Positions 63,223 to 64,000 of a stretch of 64,000 nucleotides of DNA are shown here, piece by piece. Position 1 is the stretch's first letter; each line of letters starts with the position of its first letter. The DNA is from Acetobacterium carbinolicum (GTDB taxonomy: Bacteria > Bacillota > Clostridia > Eubacteriales > Eubacteriaceae). Location: the NCBI RefSeq assembly GCF_047456275.1, contig NZ_CP173357.1:496001-560000 (forward strand). Reading direction: 5' to 3'. A program made the position numbers and the translations under genes. A model generated the notes under the pieces. The model worked only from the letters and a program-made list of their open reading frames with translations, did no database searches and was not told the origin of the DNA.

Positions 63223-64000
63223 ATACGGTTGATAACAAAATTAAAAATTCGCCATGGACACGGCTTTTTAAGAATCGCACCCTGATTTCATCACTATTAG
63301 TTTTTATCCTGATCCCCCTGACTATCTGGGTGGGGATTACCTATTTGGGGGATCGGAAATACTTATTTATTAGTTTGCTGATTATTTTTTACAGCTTTAT
63401 TCCGTTTGGCTTGTCTTTTGAAAATAGAAAGCCGGAAGCTCGGGAACTGGTGTTGATTGCAGCAATGGCCGCCATTGCTGCCTGTGGGAATCTGGCCTTT
63501 TTTATGATTACCCCGTTCCAGGCTGGCGGTGCACTGATTATCATTGCTGGAATTTGTCTGGGTCCGGAACAGGGATTTCTAACCGGGGCCATGGCCCGGC
63601 TGGTGGTAAATATGTTTGCCGGTCAGGGACCCTGGACCCCCTGGCAGATGTTTTGCTGGGGCTTACTGGGATTTTTAGCGGGGCTCTGCTTTAATAAAGA
63701 CCTGGAATTTGTTAAAAAGGAAAGCGATTTTAAAATCGTTTTGGGTCCGGTTATGGGTGTGCTTTTCGCAATTCTAATTGGCCTGCTGATGCACCTGTTT
63801 CTCAATGTAGGCGGGACCTTTATGGGGTGGCAGCTTTATGGATATGGCGCTATTGGTCTTTTAATTGGCATTCTGATTCAGCACAAGCGGCTACCTGTCG
63901 ATCGGCTAACCATCGGGGTCTTTGGTTTTCTGACGACCTTCATCATTTATGGGGGAATCATGAACATCGCTGCATTGGTGATGTCAGTCGGTGTTTCTGG
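63219..64000 (+). CDS. ECF transporter S component, probably cobalamin/corrinoid (partial)
   Basis: 260 codons to the window edge, no stop yet. After a 60-residue N-terminal extension with two hydrophobic helices, the S-component core begins: ELVLIAAMAAIAACGNLAFF, FQAGGALIIIAGICLGPEQG, FLTGAMARLVVNMFAGQGPW and TPWQMFCWGLLGFLAG. The G-Q-G-P-W-T-P-W-Q-M loop is typical of this S-component group. ATG 63219 overlaps the preceding TGA (ATGA), giving tight coupling with the transcobalamin-like receptor. The cobalamin riboswitch upstream makes corrinoid the best substrate guess. EcfA/A'/T genes, if local, lie beyond the window. Confidence 0.88.
   Translation, partial: MNTVDNKIKNSPWTRLFKNRTLISSLLVFILIPLTIWVGITYLGDRKYLFISLLIIFYSFIPFGLSFENRKPEARELVLIAAMAAIAACGNLAFFMITPFQAGGALIIIAGICLGPEQGFLTGAMARLVVNMFAGQGPWTPWQMFCWGLLGFLAGLCFNKDLEFVKKESDFKIVLGPVMGVLFAILIGLLMHLFLNVGGTFMGWQLYGYGAIGLLIGILIQHKRLPVDRLTIGVFGFLTTFIIYGGIMNIAALVMSVGVS

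Noticed and set aside
1..64000. CRISPR arrays, tRNA or rRNA genes, prophage
   Set aside because: I saw no regularly spaced direct repeats, no cloverleaf with a conserved T-loop, and no structural phage genes. The mobile DNA is limited to IS1182 and MITE-like sequences.

Overview
The window looks like a chromosome segment of a low-to-moderate GC Gram-positive anaerobe of the Clostridia. An Acetobacterium/Eubacteriaceae-type acetogen is my best guess. The reasons are strong purine-rich ribosome binding sites with frequent TTG starts, clostridial hydrophobic W (ChW) surface repeats, a GGGtGRT/NifU-like pair, ene-reductase and 4Fe-4S membrane proteins, an ECF transporter S component and cobalamin riboswitches. 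This is inference from gene content; no rRNA or other phylogenetic marker is present.

Layout. 1-8.5 kb: the end of an aminotransferase-like gene; an SGNH hydrolase sitting inside the remains of an AlbA_2 gene, whose intact paralogue lies at 7.7-8.3 kb; a DUF1836 gene; and an SDR plus ene-reductase/acetoacetate-decarboxylase fusion operon divergent from a PucR-type regulator. 8.8-13.3 kb: envelope genes (GT2, LPG-synthase-like membrane protein, UDP-galactopyranose mutase, alpha/alpha-toroid protein). 13.6-22 kb: NapH-like 4Fe-4S membrane proteins, flavodoxin-like proteins, an MFS exporter, a DUF1874 protein with the ring-nuclease residues of AcrIII-1, MscL, and an alpha/beta hydrolase. 22-30.3 kb: a degraded, AT-rich accessory region with two copies of a roughly 460-bp terminal-inverted-repeat element, an IS1182-family element with a nonsense mutation, an IS fragment, two HEPN-like orphan genes and a doubly broken DUF1016 nuclease gene.

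30.4-45 kb: housekeeping and metabolic genes. These are GGGtGRT/NifU-like proteins, a DUF2284 protein with an acidic repeat tail, methylthioadenosine salvage (phosphorylase and MtnA), a glycosyltransferase/aminotransferase/FAD-oxidoreductase operon, sugar-isomerase-like TIM barrels, an AraC-type response regulator whose kinase is a relic, a MetK-like protein lacking the central domain, and a BspA-type leucine-rich-repeat protein.

45.1-64 kb is the most striking part. Three homologous cobalamin riboswitch/terminator modules, each behind a similar TTGCAA promoter, control a set of secreted proteins. These are built from the two folds of mammalian transcobalamin/intrinsic factor: a DUF4430 beta domain and an alpha/alpha toroid. 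The two folds occur on separate ChW-anchored proteins (717 and 417 aa), together in a 1987-aa giant protein, and together in a 1269-aa protein with a C-terminal membrane anchor. A small DUF4430-like secreted protein precedes them. The last gene, overlapping the 1269-aa gene by 4 bp, is an ECF transporter S component. I read this as a corrinoid-capture system that binds corrinoid at the cell surface, hands it to a membrane-anchored receptor and passes it to an ECF importer, all repressed by cobalamin. It is a bacterial counterpart of the transcobalamin/intrinsic-factor route. The functional reading is inference; the domains, riboswitches and gene order are visible in the sequence.
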